NCBI GenBank assembly: GCA_015057405.1
Contig: SVEK01000008.1
Span: 1 to 64,000 of the forward strand
DNA: 64,000 bases
Direction: 5' to 3'
DNA from: Lachnospiraceae bacterium
Lineage (GTDB): Bacteria > Bacillota > Clostridia > Lachnospirales > Lachnospiraceae
Each line of letters begins with the position of its first letter. Positions within the stretch are counted from its first letter, which is position 1. A model generated the notes under the pieces. It worked only from the letters and a program-made list of their open reading frames with translations, made no database searches and was not told the origin of the DNA. Of this stretch, positions 15,557 through 22,517 are shown one piece after another. Position numbers and translations under genes: made by a program.

Positions 15557-18500
15557 TTATGCGGTATACATATAACCATTAATTTCATCAATGATTGCCT
15601 CTAACTTATTACCAAATGCCTTATCAACTGCTATGTACCCACCTTTAATCTTAAATTGTGGTGCTTCGAATGATTCCTTATTAAGTACAACTTCTTTCAG
15701 AAGATATGCTTCTATACGGTCTAACCAATTCAGCTGTACCTTGCTAAGTTCTGGATGAGCTTTCTTGGTCTTTGCAATAGCCGTATGAATTCTTTCATCC
15801 TTACTAATCAAAACATCACCAATACTTCTCTGACGAATAAAGCTAATAATATCCGCTGCGATATCTTCGTTTGTCATCTGCTTCCATGCAGTCTGGAGCA
15901 TGGTTTCACTAAAGTTATTTCTATCCAGAATCAGCTTTAATTCTTTTAATGACTGTCTAGTAAGTTCCTTAGGTCTGGTCGCCACAATATTCAATGCAGC
16001 AATTTCATTCATATTGTTGTCAATAAAATCACGGAACTCTTTTAAGTAATCTTCTGGCCTTGTAGCGTCTCCATAGCCTCTGTCATGCCCTGTTAATTCA
16101 TCTTTTGCATCACTAATAAACTGAGGTCTTCCCACTGACATACCACGTACATAAGCAAAAGCATCTCGACTGTTCTTAACAGTCTCCACCGCTTTATCAA
16201 TCGGCATATTGCGAAGATTCTCTACGAAACTTTCAGGGGTTTCACCGCCTGACAAAGATTTAAAATGCTCTCTAAATTCATCTGTCATCTTATTCTTATT
16301 TCTAAGAATCTTGGCAATAATGATATCTACCTGATTTCTTCTAGCTTTGTCTGAATCCAAACTATCAATTCCATCTACCAAATCATTAAATGTAGTAGTC
16401 GGATTTACCACAACAGGTTTCATCGTAGAAACGGGTTCCAATGCCTTATACACACCTACAGCATCATAAATCTCAAAGTGTGTCTTACCAATCTCAGGAC
16501 ACAACCTGGTAGCTCGTCCCAGCATCTGCTCAAAGAGAATTCTGGAACGAATTCTACGAAGAAATACTAAATTCACAATTTCCTCAACATCAATACCCGT
16601 TGTCAATAAATCGACCGTAACAACGATATTCGGAAAAGCTTCATTCTTAAATCTACGAATTATCTCTTTAATCTTTGTAGGATTACTATTCTCAATAGAA
16701 CCAGTAATCTTCATAACCGCTTCTTCACTAATACCTTGCTCCGAATAATAGTCTTTCAGAATCTTAGTAATCATATCTGCATGAGCATCGTCAACAGCAA
16801 AGATAAGTGTTTTACCCTTTTCATTCGGGTCAATGTCTTTTGCTATTTCAGTAAGTACAGTTTCATTGAAACTCTTAGTTACAACCTTTCTATTAAAGTC
16901 CTCTACTTCAAATTTCAAGTCATCTTCTAACTCATCACTGTTAATGATTGTATTGGTTATCGGGTCATATATCGGAGCTGTACTACCAGCTTCAAATACA
17001 ATTCCCTCCTCACTAAGCTTTGTCTTAATGATATGCGGTGCATCATGGTCTACCAGATATCCGTCTACTACCGCTGTTCGATAATCATATGAATATACTG
17101 GCTTACCAAAAATTTCTGTTGTATGAAGGGCTGGTGTTGCTGTAAGAGCAATCTTAACTGCATCAAAATAATCAATAACCGCTCTATACTTACTGCGGAA
17201 GTCATCCTGATTACGATAAAGGGTTTCATCCTCACCCATTTCCTTATCCAGCACATATCCACGATGAGCTTCATCTACAATAATACAATCGTAATCAGAT
17301 ACTCCCATTGCGGTGTCGGATTCATTGTAAAGAATACGTTTCACTAAGCTCTGAACCGTAGCAATATGCACACGCGTATCCTTCTCAAAATCCTTTTCCC
17401 CAAGGTCTTTGATATCATATAGTTTGTTAAGTGTCTTCAAATCTTCAAGCTTTACTTCTTTGAACGTGTCCATAGTCTGGTCACCAAGAGCAGTTCTATC
17501 CACCAGATACAAAATTCTCTTAAATCTTTTAGCCGATAAGAATCTATAAATCATACCAAGCACGGTTCTTGTTTTTCCAGTACCCGTAGCCATAGCAAGT
17601 AATACTCTATTCTCATGCTCTGTAATCGCTTTCTCCGCAGCTTGAATTGCTTCAATCTGATAATAACGAAGACCTAAACCATTAGGGTCTTGTAACAACT
17701 CATATCCAGTAGATGCAAGCTTTTTATCAGCTTCTGCTATATCTCTTTCCAAATCCTGCTCCATTCCTTGTGGACTAGGCCATCCTGATAATGCCTTAGA
17801 AGTATTAAACTGCTGTCTGGTATCCAAGAACCAAATACCTGACATTTCCTCATACTGCTTAATATAATCTCTACCATTGGTAGCAAAAAGGAACGGAACT
17901 TTATAATCTCCATACTGACCGATAACATACTGGTCGTGTTCTTTCTTAATCATCTTTGCGTAATCCTTGCACTGACCATCAAGAACCGAAGACACATTGC
18001 TATGTTTTCTTTTTGCTTCAATGATACCGACCATCTTTTCACCGATAAACAACGCATAATCTGCATATCCATTGTTACCAGTCCTAGAATCAGTAGGCCA
18101 TTCTGCTATTGCAAGATTCTTACCCTTTGTCGGTCTGATACCTTTAGAATAGCAGATTTCTTCTGTATCAGCTTCCCAACCAACCTTACGAAGCTGTTCA
18201 TCAATCAGCTCTCTAGTCTGTGCTTCTGACAGCTTCACATTAGCAGCCTTACTATACGCAATGGCTCTTCGAGCACTATCCGATTTACCAACTTTCTGAA
18301 TCTGCTGTAATTCTAATAGTAATGACTTATTACGTTCTTCCAGTTCACGATTCTCTTTCTCCAAATCCGCCAGACTGATAGTGATATCTACTGGTTGCAT
18401 ATAACCTACTGGATTGTAATCATGGTCACCATATGTCTGCATATACCACACGCAAAGCTCATATAGTAAAGGTAAATTTCTCAATGCTCTATCTGCTTCA

Positions 18501-18796
18501 TCAGCTCCATTGTGAGCCGCATTATTACGGTCTTTTCTAAGGATATTCAAAGTATTCTTAATCTCATTTGGCAACAAATCATTCTTCTTCAATAAACGAA
18601 TACGGTTAGAATGCGTGTTATCATACTTAGGTTCTTCAATACCATCATAAGCAAGCATGTACTTTACCATTATTTCTGCCAACATACCTTGCTTTATAAT
18701 AGATGTATTTGGGTCTGAATAAACATACTTCTCAGACAAATCTCCTAATCTTGACAAATCGCTCCAACGAGTTTCAAGGAAAGTAAAATTGCTCAT
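15557..18796 (-). CDS. hsdR: Type I restriction endonuclease subunit R (EcoEI-like)
   Basis: HsdR pumps DNA and cuts it when the site is unmethylated. The 1,079-residue product starts with a DUF4145-like helical domain (about 1-140), then a coiled coil (about 145-170), the PD-(D/E)XK nuclease (DYALFIGEKMVGIIEAKRKH, about 245-265), the helicase motor with motif I MATGTGKT and motif II DEAHRG, motif VI QMLGRATRL, and an EcoEI-type C-terminal domain. All key residues for cutting and ATP use appear present. It begins 2 nt after the stop of the small HTH gene, so the two are translationally linked. Confidence 0.95.
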   Translation of the reverse strand: MSNFTFLETRWSDLSRLGDLSEKYVYSDPNTSIIKQGMLAEIMVKYMLAYDGIEEPKYDNTHSNRIRLLKKNDLLPNEIKNTLNILRKDRNNAAHNGADEADRALRNLPLLYELCVWYMQTYGDHDYNPVGYMQPVDITISLADLEKENRELEERNKSLLLELQQIQKVGKSDSARRAIAYSKAANVKLSEAQTRELIDEQLRKVGWEADTEEICYSKGIRPTKGKNLAIAEWPTDSRTGNNGYADYALFIGEKMVGIIEAKRKHSNVSSVLDGQCKDYAKMIKKEHDQYVIGQYGDYKVPFLFATNGRDYIKQYEEMSGIWFLDTRQQFNTSKALSGWPSPQGMEQDLERDIAEADKKLASTGYELLQDPNGLGLRYYQIEAIQAAEKAITEHENRVLLAMATGTGKTRTVLGMIYRFLSAKRFKRILYLVDRTALGDQTMDTFKEVKLEDLKTLNKLYDIKDLGEKDFEKDTRVHIATVQSLVKRILYNESDTAMGVSDYDCIIVDEAHRGYVLDKEMGEDETLYRNQDDFRSKYRAVIDYFDAVKIALTATPALHTTEIFGKPVYSYDYRTAVVDGYLVDHDAPHIIKTKLSEEGIVFEAGSTAPIYDPITNTIINSDELEDDLKFEVEDFNRKVVTKSFNETVLTEIAKDIDPNEKGKTLIFAVDDAHADMITKILKDYYSEQGISEEAVMKITGSIENSNPTKIKEIIRRFKNEAFPNIVVTVDLLTTGIDVEEIVNLVFLRRIRSRILFEQMLGRATRLCPEIGKTHFEIYDAVGVYKALEPVSTMKPVVVNPTTTFNDLVDGIDSLDSDKARRNQVDIIIAKILRNKNKMTDEFREHFKSLSGGETPESFVENLRNMPIDKAVETVKNSRDAFAYVRGMSVGRPQFISDAKDELTGHDRGYGDATRPEDYLKEFRDFIDNNMNEIAALNIVATRPKELTRQSLKELKLILDRNNFSETMLQTAWKQMTNEDIAADIISFIRQRSIGDVLISKDERIHTAIAKTKKAHPELSKVQLNWLDRIEAYLLKEVVLNKESFEAPQFKIKGGYIAVDKAFGNKLEAIIDEINGYMYTA

Positions 18797-18798
18797 TC

Positions 18799-18984
18799 TC
18801 AGTCCTCCTTCGTATTGTTGCTCTTAAAACGAGCATCTGTCGGTTTCTCTGCATCTGCTGGAATCAACCACATTTTACCTTTCTTGATTGCTCCATCAAT
18901 TCTTCCCTCGGTGCATAGTACACCGATTCTCCTTGACGAAATATTCCACTTTTTAGACATTTCTACTGTTGTTAAATATTCCAT
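18799..18984 (-). CDS. Small helix-turn-helix DNA-binding protein leading the restriction operon
   Basis: The 61-residue product, MEYLTTVEMSKKWNISSRRI and on, has a MerR/excisionase-type winged helix (WNISSRRIGVLCTEGRIDGA followed by a GKMWLIP wing). Such genes often lead hsdR operons in Lachnospiraceae. ATG 18984 has GGGAGG with good spacing. An inverted repeat sits across the promoter just upstream (19008-19035), so this protein may control its own operon in the manner of a restriction-modification controller protein; that is inference. Confidence 0.75.
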   Translation of the reverse strand: MEYLTTVEMSKKWNISSRRIGVLCTEGRIDGAIKKGKMWLIPADAEKPTDARFKSNNTKED

Positions 18985-19007
18985 AAATGAAACCTCCCTA
19001 TTATCTT

Positions 19008-19038
19008 CTATTATATTCCACTATCGGAATAATAGCAA
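19008..19038 (-). promoter_or_regulatory. Promoter with overlapping inverted repeat upstream of the HTH-hsdRMS-helicase operon
   Basis: On the minus strand TTGCTA (19033-19038) and TATAAT (19010-19015) are 17 nt apart. The spacer contains an inverted repeat, TATTCC-6nt-GGAATA, extending to CTATTATTCC / GGAATATAATAG (19008-19035). Such placement is typical of an operator whose binding protein blocks RNA polymerase. The downstream HTH protein is the obvious candidate. Confidence 0.6.
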
Positions 19039-19099
19039 TCAAATATTGAGGTTACTAATACCAGAATAAGAGAATCAGCATCTGCCAATTCTCTATACC

Positions 19100-19399
19100 T
19101 TATAAGCCGATTTTATCTACTACAACGGCTGCAATCGTTGAAAATATAACCCATAAAATAATAATGACCAATACAGGGACATTTTCTACATCAATCCCCA
19201 ATGCTACATACAAAGCAGCTTGTAAGAACAAACCAGCAATTACACTTATAATAGCTCCAAAGGTAGACATTCCATTTCCTCGGCTTGGCATATAAGACGA
19301 TTCTCCCTTCTGCCCTGTTACATCTTTATATATCTGGTACTCAATAAAATTATCTGCCATATCGTTCTTACCATTGTGGTTCCAATCATACATTGCCAT
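19100..19399 (-). CDS. Small membrane protein with a calcium-loop-like N-terminus
   Basis: The start is ATG 19399 (MAMYDWNHNGKND), with GAGGGGAG upstream. The N-terminus has an EF-hand-like DWNHNGKND stretch, seen in a recurrent Lachnospiraceae family of small proteins. Two transmembrane helices follow (GAIISVIAGLFLQAALYVAL and VPVLVIIILWVIFSTIAAVV). The function is unknown. It is the last of four consecutive small genes on the minus strand between the HNH-like gene and the restriction operon, with the third to fourth gaps of about 20-35 bp, so the four probably share a transcript. Confidence 0.5.
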   Translation of the reverse strand: MAMYDWNHNGKNDMADNFIEYQIYKDVTGQKGESSYMPSRGNGMSTFGAIISVIAGLFLQAALYVALGIDVENVPVLVIIILWVIFSTIAAVVVDKIGL

Positions 19400-19432
19400 A
19401 AACAGCACTCCCCTCTATATGTATCTAAATTT

Positions 19433-19633
19433 CTACCAATCATGTCCTGTTCTTTTTATATACTCTGCTCTCTGTCTCGCAATAATGTCATCAACAGCCT
19501 TTCTGTTCTCTTGTACTCTAGGATTGTTTCTAAAGATATCTCTTTCTGTCCCATAGTAAGGCTTGTTTTGTTCAATTTTTTCGCTGACATACTTACCACC
19601 TAAAACTGCTATACTTAATATTTCTAAAAACAT
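19433..19633 (-). CDS. Small hypothetical protein with a hydrophobic N-terminus
   Basis: The 66-residue product begins MFLEILSIAVLGGKYVSEKI, a short hydrophobic stretch followed by a charged helical tail (NPRVQENRKAVDDIIARQR). It has a good AGGAGAGG-type site upstream. It lies 18 nt after the preceding small gene and 33 nt before the next, so it is part of the same small-gene cluster. I do not recognise a family. Confidence 0.45.
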   Translation of the reverse strand: MFLEILSIAVLGGKYVSEKIEQNKPYYGTERDIFRNNPRVQENRKAVDDIIARQRAEYIKRTGHDW

Positions 19634-19651
19634 TTATATTCCTCTCCTTTC

Positions 19652-19846
19652 TTACTTCCTTGAATAATACCCGTTTGTTACTCTCTTATCACATTCTTTT
19701 GCACTGATTTTTCCAGTATTCAAGTCAATAAATGCTTGACGATAATCTGTATTTGGTGCTGCAGGCTTAGTAAATACTTCTTCCTTTAAAATTGTTCCAA
19801 TCAACCATCCTAACCCAACAATAACTAATAATATTCCCATAATCAT
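19652..19846 (-). CDS. Small single-pass membrane protein
   Basis: The 64-residue product has one N-terminal transmembrane helix (MIMGILLVIVGLGWLIGTIL) and a soluble tail with DYRQAFIDLNTGKISAKECD. It starts 11 nt after the upstream small gene. The tail pattern resembles short Lachnospiraceae membrane proteins of unknown role that cluster with similar small genes. No partner can be named. Confidence 0.45.
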   Translation of the reverse strand: MIMGILLVIVGLGWLIGTILKEEVFTKPAAPNTDYRQAFIDLNTGKISAKECDKRVTNGYYSRK

Positions 19847-19857
19847 CCCTCGCTTTC

Positions 19858-20028
19858 CTACTTATAAACCTTTGTATTATCGCTTGTGTATCGTAATCCA
19901 TCTGTAGACCAATATGTCTTATCGCCTCTTCTTCGGCATGATTCTCTATAACTCTGATTTTCCATTTCTTCTTTCAAAAGAGGTATTCCAATAATTAAAA
20001 TAAATAGTATAATAAACATAAGCTTCAT
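19858..20028 (-). CDS. Small single-pass membrane protein
   Basis: The likely start is ATG 20028 (MKLMFIILFILIIGIPLL), which has GGTGGAAAGG upstream; the frame is open to 20094 without a better site. The product has 56 residues: one transmembrane helix and a basic tail (YRESCRRRGDKTYWSTDGL). It is the first gene of the four-gene small-protein cluster. No family was recognised. Confidence 0.45.
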   Translation of the reverse strand: MKLMFIILFILIIGIPLLKEEMENQSYRESCRRRGDKTYWSTDGLRYTSDNTKVYK

Positions 20029-20166
20029 CCTTTCCACCTCTTTTATCGAGGTCAAAACAACTTTCATTTCTTGTTTACATCTAAAGATTATCACAGAATC
20101 AGTCCCATAAAACGGACTCCTTATGAATACAAAACCGATTTTTTCCTGATTTTTTATCTTAAAACA

Positions 20167-20196
20167 GCAAAAAAAGAAGGCTTTTACACCTTCTTC
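20167..20196 (-). terminator. Intrinsic terminator after the HNH-like gene
   Basis: On the minus strand AGAAGG, an eight-base loop, and CCTTCT are followed by a run of seven to eight T. It sits 17 nt after the stop codon of the gene 20213-21532. Confidence 0.75.
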
Positions 20197-20212
20197 TCTT
20201 CATGACAATTAC

Positions 20213-21532
20213 CTATTTTTTATCTTGCTGTACTAGATTCATTTCATTCTCATATATTTCATAGAATAAACCAATCCCATTCCAAAGGTATTCTGATAAA
20301 CTCTTCTCTCTATCCATTTCAACCAAAGACTTCAAAAAAGCGGCTTTATCTTCCTGCGTTCTCGCTATAGTGTCACTATCCAAATTTAGAATTATCGGTA
20401 AGTTCTGATTGAATGATTTCGATGCATCATATTTATCTTTATTAAGATATATCTGACAAATAACATCCACCGTAGTCACAACATTATTATCTTCAAATCC
20501 TAATAACCGTGCAACATCTATTTTGCCTGCATCATATTTTTTCAGTCTGGAAGCCAACAGGTCAACTTCCCTTTTCAAAGTACGAATAGATAACACCATT
20601 GTTGACATTATCTTTTCAATACGCTCTACAAACACTCTCCATAAGTCAACATTAATATCTTGTGGTCGAATTGTATAAAACGCAGGTTTCTTGTTACTAT
20701 CAAGTGGAACCGCTCCAAATGCCGTTTTAGATTTACTGCCATCTACATGATATAGATATAGCCCAAAAAATAGAGACTTTGCATCACGAGCATTGTTATT
20801 TAGCGACTTACAGATTCTTACTCTATATGCAACCGTCTTCCACAAATCAAAAACAACATATCTATACCCATCTATATCATCATATTGAAACAACGCATTT
20901 GTTCCCACTTCTGACATCTGGTCAATTGCATAATAATAGTTTCTTTCGATTATAACATCTACAAAATCTCCATCCACTTTGCCTAAGATATAATCCACAA
21001 TTTCTTTGCACTCTTCTTCATATTCTTCAATATTGTTGATATAGCAATACCATTCATAAGCTATTTTAGCAATACTATGAATTGCATGAAAACCCAGAAA
21101 ACTATCAGCTGTAATTGTTTTGTGTAATGTTACATCGCTTATATCAACCGTAGTTGCTTTCCCTTTACTGATTCCATCAAGCTTCTCCATCGGTGCCATT
21201 AAAACCTTATTCCCATTATCATCAAAACCTGCAACAACGCTTTTCGGTGCATACAAAGACTCTCTATTACTGATTTTAACATTATGCATTTCTGTTCCAT
21301 CTACGGATATATCAGCTATATACTGAATTGGTTTCCTCTCACGTGTAGAAAACCCCAAATGATTTCTAAAGAAGTTTAAATCATCCACGAATTTTATCTC
21401 ATACATTTTATTAGTAAGTGCATTATGTGTCCCGCAAACAAATGATTTAGTAACCTTAGCCCCTGTAATTGCATACGTGATAATATCTGATGATGTAAGC
21501 TCATCTTCTGCATTACAGTATATACATTTCAT
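20213..21532 (-). CDS. HNH/zinc-finger-like protein of unknown function
   Basis: The start is ATG 21532 (MKCIYCNAEDELTSSD), with GGAGG 8 nt upstream. The 439-residue product opens with a CxxC pair and, after about 25 residues, a CGTHN motif, like the first half of HNH nucleases that begin with a zinc knuckle (CxxC...CxxH). The rest is a long mixed alpha/beta region with no motif I can name, including an acidic helix EEYEEECKEIVDY around residue 175. It stands in the defence-like region beside the EVE-domain gene. A restriction-type or phage-defence nuclease is possible but not shown. Confidence 0.55.
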   Translation of the reverse strand: MKCIYCNAEDELTSSDIITYAITGAKVTKSFVCGTHNALTNKMYEIKFVDDLNFFRNHLGFSTRERKPIQYIADISVDGTEMHNVKISNRESLYAPKSVVAGFDDNGNKVLMAPMEKLDGISKGKATTVDISDVTLHKTITADSFLGFHAIHSIAKIAYEWYCYINNIEEYEEECKEIVDYILGKVDGDFVDVIIERNYYYAIDQMSEVGTNALFQYDDIDGYRYVVFDLWKTVAYRVRICKSLNNNARDAKSLFFGLYLYHVDGSKSKTAFGAVPLDSNKKPAFYTIRPQDINVDLWRVFVERIEKIMSTMVLSIRTLKREVDLLASRLKKYDAGKIDVARLLGFEDNNVVTTVDVICQIYLNKDKYDASKSFNQNLPIILNLDSDTIARTQEDKAAFLKSLVEMDREKSLSEYLWNGIGLFYEIYENEMNLVQQDKK

Positions 21533-21585
21533 TTCCACCGCCTCCAGTCTTTCGCTTAACATCTCTTTATTAGCCCAATATTACT

Positions 21586-22037
21586 CTATACTATCCATTT
21601 TTCTTCAATTTTATCCCACACATCCTTAGGAATCTCTATCCCAGAAGATTGTGTAGACCAATGATAATTTGGTGCTAATTCTTGTAATGTATCATATGCA
21701 AGTATGTCACCTGTTTCATAATCCAAGATTTTATCAAACTGTATGTAGATTCTTCTTGCTTTTTTCCCTAATGCATTTTTTCAGAATCCCAATGAGTCCC
21801 CTCAAACACATCTGTAATTGCAATTCCGCTTGCAATAATACCACGTGGTTCTGAACCAAGCTTTATCATAAACACCCTATCACCAGCTTTAATGCTCTTA
21901 TTCACACCACACGTCCATTTAGAAAAAGCCTTCCCGACCTGCCCTATTTCCTGTATCATTTCTTTGTAGCCATCTAATCTATCATCCCAAGCCCAACGAG
22001 CTTGATTCCACGTCAACAACCAACACTTTCTTTCCAC
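21586..22037 (-). pseudogene. EVE-domain protein, frameshifted
   Basis: EVE (PUA-like) domains read modified bases and are often joined or adjacent to restriction enzymes. The first frame (MERKCWLLTWNQARWAWDDR, then SKWTCGVNKSIKAGDRVFM and LGSEPRGIIASG) matches the domain and stops at 21768. The downstream frame continues the same protein (LGKKARRIYIQFDKILDYE..., LAPNYHWSTQSSGIEIPKDV) and ends at 21586. The two join if one A is added to an A6 run near 21777. It is a pseudogene, a phase-variable tract or a base-calling error. The complete protein would be about 150 residues. Confidence 0.7.
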
Positions 22038-22055
22038 TATGTATACCTCGCTTTC

Positions 22056-22355
22056 TTATAACTGCCTCTGCAAATCTTTAACCCGCTGCCTACGTTTCAT
22101 ATTATCTTCTTCTAAGAACGCTAATAATAACAATTGGTATGTATCATCATACCATTCTTCTAATTCTTCTGGTGACAATTGTTGTGTAAACGCCTCGGCC
22201 TTCGCACCTTCCATGTTATTATGCCTAATATTTAATTTATTCAGCAAACAGCCTATTTCACTTGCCAACGCATTATTTATGGATTTTATCTGCTGTTTTT
22301 TACCTTCAAACTTATCAGCTAATGCTTTTAGAATTTGCTTTTCAAAAAATCCCAC
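22056..22355 (-). CDS. Hypothetical helical protein at the edge of the accessory region
   Basis: The frame gives up to 99 residues starting at GTG 22355 (MGFFEKQILKALADKFEGKK). It is mostly charged helices with LSPEELEEWYDDTYQLLLL near the end. The GTG start lies inside the stem of the ppdK terminator, and no clear ribosome binding site precedes it, so either the true start is further in or the gene lost its front end at the insertion junction. It ends 18 nt before the EVE-domain gene. I do not recognise a family. Confidence 0.45.
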   Translation of the reverse strand: MGFFEKQILKALADKFEGKKQQIKSINNALASEIGCLLNKLNIRHNNMEGAKAEAFTQQLSPEELEEWYDDTYQLLLLAFLEEDNMKRRQRVKDLQRQL

Positions 22356-22381
22356 TACCTACATTTCTGTAAATAGTGGGA
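22344..22381 (-). terminator. Intrinsic terminator downstream of ppdK
   Basis: On the minus strand CCCACTA and TAGTGGG arms, with a loop including TTTACAGAAATGTA, are followed by six T. It is separated from the ppdK stop by about 135 bp that hold a gene remnant. Confidence 0.75.
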
Positions 22382-22389
22382 CGAAAATC

Positions 22390-22517
22390 TTATATCAGCA
22401 TACAAACCTCAACTTCAATGTCATTCCATTGATTATACCATAGATATGCACCATAACTTTTTCTATATTCTTTTTCTTTCTCAAATTCCAGCTTTACACT
22501 AAACAAATAGCATTCGC
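22390..22517 (-). pseudogene. Gene remnant between ppdK and its terminator
   Basis: Directly after the ppdK stop codon the frame reads SVKLEFEKEKEYRKSYGAYL, WYNQWNDIEVEV and stops at 22390. It has protein-like composition but no start codon, and looks like the C-terminal end of an unrecognised gene left after an insertion or deletion. It could also be chance coding. Confidence 0.3.

Noticed and set aside
21768-22037. First EVE frame as a complete gene
   Set aside because: The rest of the conserved domain continues in another frame directly after the early stop, so it was treated as a broken gene.
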